A stretch of DNA of 64,000 bases. Source: an uncultured Muribaculum sp. Its GTDB lineage: Bacteria > Bacteroidota > Bacteroidia > Bacteroidales > Muribaculaceae. Both the position numbers and the translations under genes were made by a program. The notes below the pieces were generated by a model. It was not told where the DNA came from. It made no database searches and saw nothing but the letters and a program-made list of their open reading frames with translations. Within the stretch, counting starts at the first letter, position 1. The number at the start of each line of letters is the position of its first letter. The stretch spans positions 7,071-71,070 of the forward strand of contig NZ_CAJTYX010000009.1 in assembly GCF_910583865.1 (NCBI RefSeq), read 5' to 3'. Shown here one piece after another: positions 15,671-23,930 of this stretch.

Positions 15671-16591
15671 TCAGTGGCGGCGACGGGAGTGGATGAATTG
15701 CTTGACGAGGCGTGCTGCAGGGCGTGCGGCGATGAGCATGGTGACCGAGCCGACCACGAGCACGATGCCGATGCAGGCGCCGAGGCTCAGGTGCTCGCCG
15801 AACACGCATACGCCGATCACCAACGCCGTCACCGGCTCCAGCGCGCCGAGTATGGCCGTCGGTGTAGAGCCTATCTTATGGATGGCCGCGACCATGGCTA
15901 TCAATGACACGATGGTTGGGAAAAGGGCGAGCGAGAGTGCGCACGTCCAGCCAAGTGTCCCGGTTACGGGCGTGAATCCATGCCACGCCATGCCGGCCAC
16001 GAAAACTGCGATGCCTATGGCCACGGAATAGAATGTCATGGGCATGGAGTCCATACGGCACAGGCTCGTGCGGTTGACGGCCACCATGTAGACGGCATAG
16101 GAGAGCGCCGAGAGCATCACGAGCACCGTGCCTGTGACGCTGAGAGTGGCGGTTCCGTCGCCCCGGTAAAGCAGCATTATCCCGGCGGTGGCCATGGCGA
16201 TGGCCGAGATGGTGACCGCCGACAGGCGTTCGCGGTAGAATATGGTGTTGATCAGCGCCACCATCACAGGATAGACGAAGAGCAGCGTCGACGCTATCCC
16301 TACGTCCATATGGTTGTAGGCCTCGAAGAGGAGCAGCGACGACAATGCCATCAATATGGCTGCGATTGTCATCGCCGGAAGCTGGCGTCTCTGTAAGCTG
16401 AACGGCTTGCGCATGGCGTGCATTATCACCCACAGCATCACCGTGGCGAAGCCGTAACGGAAGAAAAGCACGCTGTCGGCATTCATCCCCTCGGCATATA
16501 ACGGGAGGGCGAGCAACGGGTTGATTCCGTAGGTGCAGGCGGCGATGGCCGCGCACGCATATCCTTTTGTGCGGTTCGAAATCTGTCTCAT
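15671..16591 (-). CDS. EamA/DMT-superfamily transporter
   Basis: The 306-residue membrane protein has ten predicted hydrophobic segments in two EamA repeats (about residues 10-140 and 150-290). The repeat boundary signature is around FEAYNHMDVGIASTLLFVYP, and the second repeat ends GALEPVTALVIGVCVFGEHL, the classical DMT motif. It is probably an inner-membrane exporter of a small metabolite; the substrate is unknown. The -7 box TAACTTTG ends only 8 bp before the ATG, so the transcript would be nearly leaderless. Confidence 0.88.
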   Translation of the reverse strand: MRQISNRTKGYACAAIAACTYGINPLLALPLYAEGMNADSVLFFRYGFATVMLWVIMHAMRKPFSLQRRQLPAMTIAAILMALSSLLLFEAYNHMDVGIASTLLFVYPVMVALINTIFYRERLSAVTISAIAMATAGIMLLYRGDGTATLSVTGTVLVMLSALSYAVYMVAVNRTSLCRMDSMPMTFYSVAIGIAVFVAGMAWHGFTPVTGTLGWTCALSLALFPTIVSLIAMVAAIHKIGSTPTAILGALEPVTALVIGVCVFGEHLSLGACIGIVLVVGSVTMLIAARPAARLVKQFIHSRRRH

Positions 16592-16599
16592 AGGTCCTG

Positions 16600-16607
16600 C
16601 AAAGTTA
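16600..16607 (-). promoter_or_regulatory. -7 box TAACTTTG of the EamA gene
   Basis: Perfect TAnnTTTG on the minus strand, 8 bp before the ATG at 16591. With a start site several bases downstream of the box, the 5' leader would be one or two nucleotides. Confidence 0.6.
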
Positions 16608-16794
16608 CAAAATGCAGCACGTACACGGGCGTATATTCAGGTTTAAAACTTAATTTTTGCTGAAAATACGTTAATTCCCGTTTTTTCATTAACTTTACCC
16701 GTGATAACATATTGTATTATTGTGTGGGTCACGGCTTTTCTCCCGGCCAACCCCATGATTCTGAAGATAGAAGAAACCGAATAGACACAATAGC

Positions 16795-19473
16795 ATGAAA
16801 CTTACTTTAAACATTGACTACCGCACGAACTGGGGCGAGTGGCTGTATGTCGTCGGCGATTGTCCGGCGCTGGGCGGCGGCAACGAGGATGAGGCGCGCA
16901 AGCTTGAGATGGACGGCGTGGGACGCTGGACTCTCGAAGTCGAGCTTCCCGACGACACCGGCGCGTTCGGCTACTGCTATATCGTGCGCCACGACAACGG
17001 CTACGTGCGCCGTGAGTGGGGCGCGCCGCATCGTTTCCTCCCGGGCATCGACGTGGCGGGATATGAGATTTACGACCATTGGCAGGAGCTGCCGTCTGAC
17101 AAACCGTATTATTCGTCGGTGTTCACCGAGTGCATGAACCGCCGCGATAGCCGCGACGAGCCTATGCCCGTGGTCGGCGGCACTGTCACCATCGATGTCG
17201 AGGCCCCCATGGTGGGGAGCGACGAGGTGGTGGCCCTCTGTGGCGACGACGAGACCCTCGGCGCGTGGGATCCCGCGAAAGCACTGGTGATGAACAACCA
17301 CGATTTCCCCCGTTGGGCCGTGAGCATCGACCTGCGCGAGGTGTCGCTGCCGTTCCGCTACAAGTTTGTGGTTCTCGACAAGGAGACCCACGCCTTGAAG
17401 GTCTGGGAGGGTGGCGACAACAGGGTTATGAACATCGTGCCTGCCCACAAGCACGACGCTCTATTCGTGCTCGGACAGCGCATGGTCAACTCGCGTCCGG
17501 CATGGCGATGTGCAGGTGTGGCGATACCCGCGTTTTCCGTGCGCACGGAGGAGGATTTCGGTGTCGGCGACTTCTTCGACCTTATGAAGATGGTCGACTG
17601 GGCTGTCGTCACAGGACAGAAGTTCCTACAGATACTCCCGATCAATGACACCACGATGACCCACACGTGGACCGATTCATATCCCTATAACGCTTGCTCT
17701 ACCTTCGCCCTGCATCCCATGTATATGCGCCTGGAGCAGCTCGGACGCCTCGCCGACGAAGGGCGCATGCGCTACTACGACGACCTGCGCCGCGAGCTTA
17801 ACGCAAGTCCTACGGTCGAGTACGAGCGTGTCAACAACGCCAAGCTTGCCTACATGCGCGAGATATTCGCCGAGCAGGGGCGCGACACCCTCGACAGCGA
17901 CAGCTTCAAGGAGTTCTGTAGCGCAAACGGCGAATGGCTTCGCCCGTATGCCGCTTTCTGCGTGCTGCGCGACCTCAACGGCACTCCCGACTTCAGCCAA
18001 TGGGGAGAATATGCCGTCTACGATGCCGCCAAGGTCAATGCCTTTATGGCCGCCCATGCCGAAGAGGTCGATTTCGTATGCTATGTGCAGTATCATCTCG
18101 ACCGGCAGATGCGTGCCGTACATGACTACGCCCGCTCCCATGGAGTGGCGTTCAAGGGCGACATACCTATCGGCATATCGCGAGACAGCGCCGACGCGTG
18201 GATCAATCCGCGCCTGTTCAACATGGACTGTCAGGCCGGTGCGCCGCCGGATGATTTCTCGGTGCTCGGCCAGAACTGGGGATTTCCCACCTACAATTGG
18301 GAGGAGATGTCGCGCGACGGGTTCGCCTGGTGGAAGGCTCGTTTCCGCAAGATGGCCGACTACTTCGACGCATACCGCATCGACCATGTGCTCGGGTTCT
18401 TCCGCATATGGCAGATTCCGATGGACGCAGTCCACGGCCTGCTCGGCGTGTTCAACCCTGCGTTGCCGTTTACTCCCGAGGAGCTGCGCAGCGACTACGA
18501 TTTCTGGCTCAACGTCGACATGCAGACACGTCCCTACATCTGCGACTATTTCCTCTATGACTTTTTCGGTGAATACACCGACGAGGCGCGCAAACGTTTC
18601 CTTCTCGATGCCGGAAACGGGCGCTACACATTGCGCCCGGAGTTTGACACTCAGCGCAAGGTGGCCGACTATTTTGCCTCCGAGGAGAAGGATGACAAGA
18701 ACAACCGCCTCTGCAACGCCCTTATGGGGCTGATCGACGAAGTCCTTTTCATCGAGGACCCCTATGAGAAGGGGAAGTACCATCCGCGCATCTCGGCGCA
18801 GCATACATATGTCTACCGCTCGCTTACCGACTATGAGAAATGGTGTTTCAACCGCCTCTACAATGACTTCTATTACCGCCGCCACAACGATTTCTGGTAT
18901 GGCAAGGCCATGTGGAAGCTCCCCCCGCTGCTCGACGCCACATCGATGCTCACCTGCGCCGAGGATCTCGGCATGATACCCGACTGCGTGCCTGCCGTGA
19001 TGAGCCGTCTGCAGATGCTCTCGCTCGAGATACAGCGCATGCCCAAGGATCCGCAGGTTGCGTTCGGCAACACGTGGGCGTACCCCTACCTGTCGGTGTG
19101 CACCACCTCGACCCACGACATGGGCGGAATACGCCAATGGTGGGAGGAGACCCGCGACACCACGCAGCGCTATTTCAACGAAGTGCTCCACCAGCCCGGC
19201 ACGGCTCCACAGTATGCCGAGCCGTGGGTGTGCGAGAAAATCATATCGCTCAACCTTAAAGCGCCATCCATGCTCGCCATATTCCCCTTGCAGGACTGGC
19301 TTTCGATGTCTGGCGAGCTACGCCGTCAGGATCCGCGCGAGGAGCTGATCAACATCCCCGCCAACCCCCGCCACTACTGGCGCTACCGCATGCACCTCTC
19401 CGTAGAGGCCCTGATCGAGTCTGCCGACTTCAACCGCCTCGTCCGCGACAAAATCCGCGAGTCCGCCCGCTGA
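16795..19473 (+). CDS. malQ: 4-alpha-glucanotransferase (MalQ, GH77) with two CBM20 domains
   Basis: The 892-residue enzyme starts with two starch-binding CBM20 domains (about 1-110 with LYVVGDCPALGGGN, and about 125-235 with VALCGDDETLGAWDPAKAL). The GH77 barrel follows from about 240: PAFSVRTEEDFGVGDFFDL, LQILPINDTTMTHTWTDSYPY, FKGDIPIGISRDSADAW, then AYRIDHVLGFFRIW with the nucleophile-region Asp. The acid/base region CAEDLGMIPDCVP lies at about 720, and TSTHDMGGIRQWW at about 770. It transfers alpha-1,4-glucan chains between maltodextrins. No signal peptide is present, so it is cytoplasmic and works with the glycogen operon. A weak -7 TAACTTTA lies about 100 bp upstream. Confidence 0.93.
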   Translation: MKLTLNIDYRTNWGEWLYVVGDCPALGGGNEDEARKLEMDGVGRWTLEVELPDDTGAFGYCYIVRHDNGYVRREWGAPHRFLPGIDVAGYEIYDHWQELPSDKPYYSSVFTECMNRRDSRDEPMPVVGGTVTIDVEAPMVGSDEVVALCGDDETLGAWDPAKALVMNNHDFPRWAVSIDLREVSLPFRYKFVVLDKETHALKVWEGGDNRVMNIVPAHKHDALFVLGQRMVNSRPAWRCAGVAIPAFSVRTEEDFGVGDFFDLMKMVDWAVVTGQKFLQILPINDTTMTHTWTDSYPYNACSTFALHPMYMRLEQLGRLADEGRMRYYDDLRRELNASPTVEYERVNNAKLAYMREIFAEQGRDTLDSDSFKEFCSANGEWLRPYAAFCVLRDLNGTPDFSQWGEYAVYDAAKVNAFMAAHAEEVDFVCYVQYHLDRQMRAVHDYARSHGVAFKGDIPIGISRDSADAWINPRLFNMDCQAGAPPDDFSVLGQNWGFPTYNWEEMSRDGFAWWKARFRKMADYFDAYRIDHVLGFFRIWQIPMDAVHGLLGVFNPALPFTPEELRSDYDFWLNVDMQTRPYICDYFLYDFFGEYTDEARKRFLLDAGNGRYTLRPEFDTQRKVADYFASEEKDDKNNRLCNALMGLIDEVLFIEDPYEKGKYHPRISAQHTYVYRSLTDYEKWCFNRLYNDFYYRRHNDFWYGKAMWKLPPLLDATSMLTCAEDLGMIPDCVPAVMSRLQMLSLEIQRMPKDPQVAFGNTWAYPYLSVCTTSTHDMGGIRQWWEETRDTTQRYFNEVLHQPGTAPQYAEPWVCEKIISLNLKAPSMLAIFPLQDWLSMSGELRRQDPREELINIPANPRHYWRYRMHLSVEALIESADFNRLVRDKIRESAR

Positions 19474-19493
19474 TACCGGGCCAGGTTCAGGTC

Positions 19494-19624
19494 AAGGACA
19501 TTAGAGGTCTTAGGGGCAATAAGGACATTAGGGACAATAAAGACAATAAATTCCCTAATGTCCTTATTGTCCCCATTGTCTTTAATGTCCTTACTCTCCT
19601 TATCCTCCTTATTCTCCCTAATGT
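19494..19624. repeat. Inverted pair of degenerate 9-bp tandem arrays
   Basis: From 19553 to 19624 there are eight uninterrupted 9-bp units close to CCCTAATGT (for example CCTTATTGT, CTTTAATGT). From 19494 to about 19550 the reverse complement of the same unit family runs the other way, so the two halves can pair. It occupies the space between convergent malQ and priA and may act as a bidirectional terminator. Confidence 0.8.
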
Positions 19625-22152
19625 TACATCGGGTCGACGTCGTAGTAGACGAGCATGGAGCGGAGGGATTTTTCGGCCATGAACTCCTCGTAGACGGCGC
19701 GGAGGATGTCCTTGACCTTGCGCATGGAGGCCTCGGTCTCCACTTTGAGCATGATTTTGCGGATGTAGAGCGACTGGACGCGCCCTACGTGGGGCTCTTC
19801 CGGCCCGAACACGCGGTTGCCGAAGAGGTCGTGGAGGCGCTTGGCATAGCGCATCGCGGCGTCGGCCACTACCGGCAGTTCGCGGTGCTTCAGGTAGATG
19901 TTTATCACTCGGGTGAACGGAGGATAGTTGTAGAGCCGGCGTTCCTCCAGTTCGCGGGCATAGAATCCCTTGTAGTCATGTCCGCGCAGGAAGCCTATCA
20001 CCGGATGGTCGGGCTGTGTGGTCTGCACCACCACCCGTCCGGGAGTGTCGTCGCGTCGCCCGGCACGCCCTGCCACCTGCTCAAGCATGTTGAACGCGCG
20101 CTCGGCCGACCGGAAGTCGGGGAAGTTGATGAGGGTGTCGGCGTTGAGCACCCCCACGAGGCTCACGCCCCCGAAGTCAAGCCCTTTTGTCACCATCTGC
20201 GTGCCTACGAGTATCTGCGCCTTGCCTGCGGAGAAGTCGGAGATGATACGCTCGTACCCCTCCTTGTTGCGCGTGGTGTCGAGATCCATGCGCAGCACCT
20301 TGGTGTCGCCGAAAGCGTTGTCGGCGATATCCTCCAGACGTTCCGTGCCGTAGCCGAACACCTCTATGGCCGGTTCCTTGCATGACGGGCATATCGTGGG
20401 GAGCTTGTAGGTGGCCCCGCAGTAGTGGCACACCATCTCGTCCTGCCGCCGGTGGTAGGTGAGCGACACGTCGCAGTACTGGCATTTCGGCACGTAGGCA
20501 CACTGCTTGCACATCACTACCGGGGCGAATCCCCTGCGGTTGTGGAACAGGATGGCCTGCTCGCCGCGTCCCACCGCCTCGCGGGTGAGGCGCAGCAACC
20601 GCGTCGACAGCGGCGACCCGGTGGTGAGCCCGCGCTTCTTCTCGTCGAGCATGTCGACGATCTCGATTTCCGGCAGGCGCGCTCCCTCGTAGCGCTCGGT
20701 CAGTTCCACAAGGCCGTAGCGTCCCGACAGGGCTTTGTAGTATGTCTCTATCGACGGTGTCGCGCTCCCCAGCAATGTCTTTGCGCCATGCATCGATGCG
20801 AGCACGATGGCCGTGTCGCGGGCGTTGTAGCGCGGTGCGGGATCGTATTGCTTGTAGCTCGACTCATGCTCCTCGTCGACGATCACGAGGCCCAGCCGGG
20901 AGTAGGGGAGAAACAGGGACGAGCGCGCGCCGATCACCACGCATGGCGAATTGTCATGCAGTAGCTTCTTCCAGATGTCCACGCGCTCGTTGTCGGAGAA
21001 TTTCGAGTGGTATATCACTACCTTGTCGCCGAACACCCGCTGCAGCCGGCGCGTGAGCTGTGTGGTCAGTGCTATCTCTGGCACGAGGTACAACACCTGT
21101 TCCCCCTTGCGCAGTACGAAGTCGATTAGGTGGATGTAGATCTCGGTCTTGCCGCTTGATGTCACTCCGTGGAGGAGCGTCACGTCGCTTTTCAGAAATC
21201 CGAGGTGTATGCGGTCGAGCGCCTCGGCCTGGTGCTCGGTGAGGCGCGGGGGAGTCCCCGAGGCCATCCCCGAGAATACGAAGCGGTTGACCTCGCGTGT
21301 GGTCACGCGCACTATCCCTTTGGCGGCGAGCGCCGACACGATGGCCGGGCTTAGGCCGGTGGCGGCGAGAAGGTCGGAGCGCGTCACCGTCTCCTCGCGC
21401 CGGTCATGGCGCAGCTTGTTGAGCATGTCGACGAGGGCTATGAGCAGCTGTTCCTGTTTCGGGGCGCCATGCACGGAGTCGAAGGCGCGGTGCATCGCCT
21501 CGGCGTCGTCGCGTGAGAAAGAAAGACCTACAAGGGTCTCGCGTTTGGCGCGGTACCGCTCCACGAGTTTTTCCGAAATCATCATCGCCCCGCGCTCCAC
21601 CAGGCGCGACACCGTCTGGGTGGTGCTTGTGATGCCGGTGCGGCGTTCGAGGTCGGCCACCGACACGCGGCCCATATGGTCGACAGTCTGCATCAGCACG
21701 GCCTCCGTCTCTGTAAGGCGTCTGTCTGCCGGCTCCTCATAGTCGGGCGTCACCTCCACGAATGTCTCGCTCTCCACCTTCAGCCCTGCGGGGAGCGCCG
21801 CTTTCATGACATCGCCTATGGCACACAGATAGTACTCGCCGATCCATTCCCAAAGGCGCAGTTGAGGATGGCGTAATATAGGCCACGGGTCGAGAGCCGT
21901 CATGACGTCCTTGACGGCCATCCCTTCGGGCGCTCTTGGCGTCAGTCCGCACACGATGGCCGTGTAGAGCTTCTTGCGTCCGAACGGCACTATCACACGG
22001 CTGCCTATGGCGACTTTGCCCTCCAGTTCTGACGGAAGCCGGTAGGTGAAAGTGGTGCCGAGCGGCAACGGGAGTATCACTTCGGCATACATGCCTCCCG
22101 TGAATCCCGCCACATCGGGCGTTATGGCAGCTTTTCGTATCGAATCATCCAT
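19624..22152 (-). CDS. priA: Primosomal protein N' (PriA replication-restart helicase)
   Basis: The 842-residue protein has the PriA order. An N-terminal 3'-DNA-binding domain begins at YAEVILPLPLGTTFTY, then a winged helix, helicase motif I GVTSSGKTEIYI (about 350), DEEH (about 445), GSATPS (about 475), the zinc-binding Cys cluster CKQCAYVPKCQYC plus CHYCG and CPSCKEP (about 555-600), and motif VI QVAGRAGR (about 710). It reloads DnaB at stalled forks. The ATG at 22152 adds about 20 residues before MYAEVILPL; homologues usually begin at that second Met (22092), so the true start is uncertain. Confidence 0.95.
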   Translation of the reverse strand: MDDSIRKAAITPDVAGFTGGMYAEVILPLPLGTTFTYRLPSELEGKVAIGSRVIVPFGRKKLYTAIVCGLTPRAPEGMAVKDVMTALDPWPILRHPQLRLWEWIGEYYLCAIGDVMKAALPAGLKVESETFVEVTPDYEEPADRRLTETEAVLMQTVDHMGRVSVADLERRTGITSTTQTVSRLVERGAMMISEKLVERYRAKRETLVGLSFSRDDAEAMHRAFDSVHGAPKQEQLLIALVDMLNKLRHDRREETVTRSDLLAATGLSPAIVSALAAKGIVRVTTREVNRFVFSGMASGTPPRLTEHQAEALDRIHLGFLKSDVTLLHGVTSSGKTEIYIHLIDFVLRKGEQVLYLVPEIALTTQLTRRLQRVFGDKVVIYHSKFSDNERVDIWKKLLHDNSPCVVIGARSSLFLPYSRLGLVIVDEEHESSYKQYDPAPRYNARDTAIVLASMHGAKTLLGSATPSIETYYKALSGRYGLVELTERYEGARLPEIEIVDMLDEKKRGLTTGSPLSTRLLRLTREAVGRGEQAILFHNRRGFAPVVMCKQCAYVPKCQYCDVSLTYHRRQDEMVCHYCGATYKLPTICPSCKEPAIEVFGYGTERLEDIADNAFGDTKVLRMDLDTTRNKEGYERIISDFSAGKAQILVGTQMVTKGLDFGGVSLVGVLNADTLINFPDFRSAERAFNMLEQVAGRAGRRDDTPGRVVVQTTQPDHPVIGFLRGHDYKGFYARELEERRLYNYPPFTRVINIYLKHRELPVVADAAMRYAKRLHDLFGNRVFGPEEPHVGRVQSLYIRKIMLKVETEASMRKVKDILRAVYEEFMAEKSLRSMLVYYDVDPM

Positions 22153-22159
22153 GATTCGA

Positions 22160-22167
22160 CAAAGTTA
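22160..22167 (-). promoter_or_regulatory. -7 box TAACTTTG of priA
   Basis: Perfect -7 consensus ending 8 bp before the ATG at 22152. This fits either a leaderless transcript or, if translation starts at 22092, a leader of about 60 nt. Confidence 0.6.
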
Positions 22168-22242
22168 CGTAAAAGACTGTGAAATACAGATGTAAAAAAA
22201 CGTTACTTCCCCAGCGAAATTAATATAAAAGATTTTTGCTTG

Positions 22243-22250
22243 TAAATTTG
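22243..22250 (+). promoter_or_regulatory. -7 box TAAATTTG for the ammonium transporter
   Basis: Perfect TAnnTTTG on the plus strand, 110 bp before the AmtB ATG at 22360. No clear -33 TTTG at 19-21 bp. Confidence 0.45.
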
Positions 22251-22359
22251 GTTGTTGTCTGGCTTTTTGCTTATTTTGTGGTGTGATATGGAGAAAATTG
22301 CCGTATGTGTGATAAGATGAAAAGTATTATGTAAATATAAACCGCTTATTTGTTGACTT

Positions 22360-23793
22360 ATGACTGTTAAAGGACGTAAAATCAGCTACGGATGGCTTTT
22401 CGTGTTCGTGCTGTTGCTTGCAATCAGTGTGACGGGCCTTGTGGGCACGTCGGGAGCCGGGACATTCGACATGCCCAACAACCACCTGTTTGCCAACGTG
22501 GCGTGGATGATTACCGCCACTATCTTCGTTTTGATGATGACCCCGGGCCTCTCGTTTTTCTATGGAGGCATGGTGAGGGTCAAGAACGTGATTTCTACCA
22601 TGTTGCAGAGCTTCATCGTCATGGGGTTCGTGAGCGTGATATGGGTCGTGTTCGGCTTCGGGCTGGCTTTCGGCAACGACATAGCCCATGTCATCGGCAA
22701 TCCTTGCGACTTCTTCATGTTTGACGGGGTCGGTGTGGATAATGTCACCAACCCAGATTCGCCGCTGTTGTCGCAAATCGGAATCGCCACGACCACGATT
22801 CCGCTGGCGCTTTTCGCGCTGTTCCAGATGAAGTTCGCCATCATCACCCCGTCGCTTATCACAGGTTCGTTTGCCGAGCGCGTGCACTTCTCCGGCTACC
22901 TGCTCTTCATGGTGCTGTGGGTGATAGTGGTCTACTGCCCGCTGGCCCACTGCACGTGGCATCCCGAAGGGCTTTTCGCCATGATGCATGTCCATGATTT
23001 CGCCGGCGGCATCGTGGTGCATGCCGCCTCCGGAATCGCCGCGCTTGCCGGAGCATTGTTCCTGGGACGCCGCACCCCCTCGCAGCAGGCGGCCAAGCCG
23101 GCCAATGTGCCGTTCGTGCTCCTCGGGGCCGCGTTGCTCTGGCTCGGATGGTTCGGGTTCAACGGTGGTAGCTCGCTGGCCGCCGACGGCATAGCCGTGG
23201 CGGCGTTCCTGAACACCAACACCGCCGCCGCAACGGCGATGGTGACATGGGTGGCTTTCGACGCCCTGCGCGGACGCAAGCCCTCGGCCATGGGCGCCGC
23301 CATCGGTGCCGTGGTAGGCCTTGTGGCCATCACCCCCTGCGCCGGATGGGTCACGGTGGGACAGAGCGTGTTCATCTCTTTCATCATCACCATATGCTGC
23401 AACCTTGCTGTGTCTTGGAAAGGCTATAGCCATATGCTTGACGATGCTCTCGACGTGTTTCCCACCCACGGCCTGGGTGGCATACTCGGCACGGTGCTCA
23501 CCGGCTACTTCGCCTATGATTTCTTCGACTCGCAGAATGCCGACATGATTTCACGCGGAGAGTTCTTCTGGAACCATATCATCGTGCTGCTCATCGTGTT
23601 TGTCTACACGTTCGGCGTAAGCTACCTGCTGTATTGGATTACCAACGAGATCATCCCATTGCGTGTGTCGCGCCGCAGCGAGGAGATCGGACTCGACATA
23701 TCGCAGCATGGCGAGGAGTACGGTGCGGAGACCGGTCTTGCCGAGGACTCCATCAGCGACAGCGAGTGGATGCGCAGCGTCGAGGAAAACTGA
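22360..23793 (+). CDS. amt: Ammonium transporter (AmtB/Amt family)
   Basis: The 477-residue inner-membrane channel has 11-12 hydrophobic segments. Family landmarks are TPGLSFFYGGMVRVKNVIS (about 66-85), AHCTWHPEGLF, and the twin-His sites HDFAGGIVVH (about 210-219) and FPTHGLGGILG (about 366). The cytoplasmic tail (about 430-477) is acidic and Ser/Glu-rich. It conducts ammonia/ammonium. No glnK/P-II gene is adjacent in the window, unlike many amt loci. It converges on the next gene through a repeat-rich hairpin region. Confidence 0.93.
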   Translation: MTVKGRKISYGWLFVFVLLLAISVTGLVGTSGAGTFDMPNNHLFANVAWMITATIFVLMMTPGLSFFYGGMVRVKNVISTMLQSFIVMGFVSVIWVVFGFGLAFGNDIAHVIGNPCDFFMFDGVGVDNVTNPDSPLLSQIGIATTTIPLALFALFQMKFAIITPSLITGSFAERVHFSGYLLFMVLWVIVVYCPLAHCTWHPEGLFAMMHVHDFAGGIVVHAASGIAALAGALFLGRRTPSQQAAKPANVPFVLLGAALLWLGWFGFNGGSSLAADGIAVAAFLNTNTAAATAMVTWVAFDALRGRKPSAMGAAIGAVVGLVAITPCAGWVTVGQSVFISFIITICCNLAVSWKGYSHMLDDALDVFPTHGLGGILGTVLTGYFAYDFFDSQNADMISRGEFFWNHIIVLLIVFVYTFGVSYLLYWITNEIIPLRVSRRSEEIGLDISQHGEEYGAETGLAEDSISDSEWMRSVEEN

Positions 23794-23802
23794 CCTTTTA
23801 AA

Positions 23803-23917
23803 CGCACACAGAGCACACAGAGAATCTGAGACCGTGGCAAAACTCTCTGACCCGTCCGACGAGTCAGACCCGTCAGACCTGTCAGACATGTCCGACGGAT
23901 CAGGAAGTTTTAGCCAC
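23803..23917. repeat. Composite 9-bp arrays within a large hairpin between convergent genes
   Basis: A short cacacagag 9-bp pair (about 23806-23823) is followed by six 9-bp units of the CAGACCTGT family (23847-23900). The second array is framed by inverted arms GTGGCaAAACT (from 23834) and AGTTTTaGCCAC (to 23917), so the whole can fold and may terminate both amt and the minus-strand gene. Confidence 0.75.
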
Positions 23918-23930
23918 GCACAAAACGGCG

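Noticed and set aside
17677..19191. 504-codon minus-strand open frame inside malQ
   Set aside because: It lies fully within GH77 coding sequence, is rich in His/Val/Arg as reverse-frame shadows are, and has no domain.
22327..23469. 380-codon minus-strand open frame opposite the ammonium transporter
   Set aside because: His/Gly/Asp-rich shadow frame; the plus strand has unambiguous Amt motifs.
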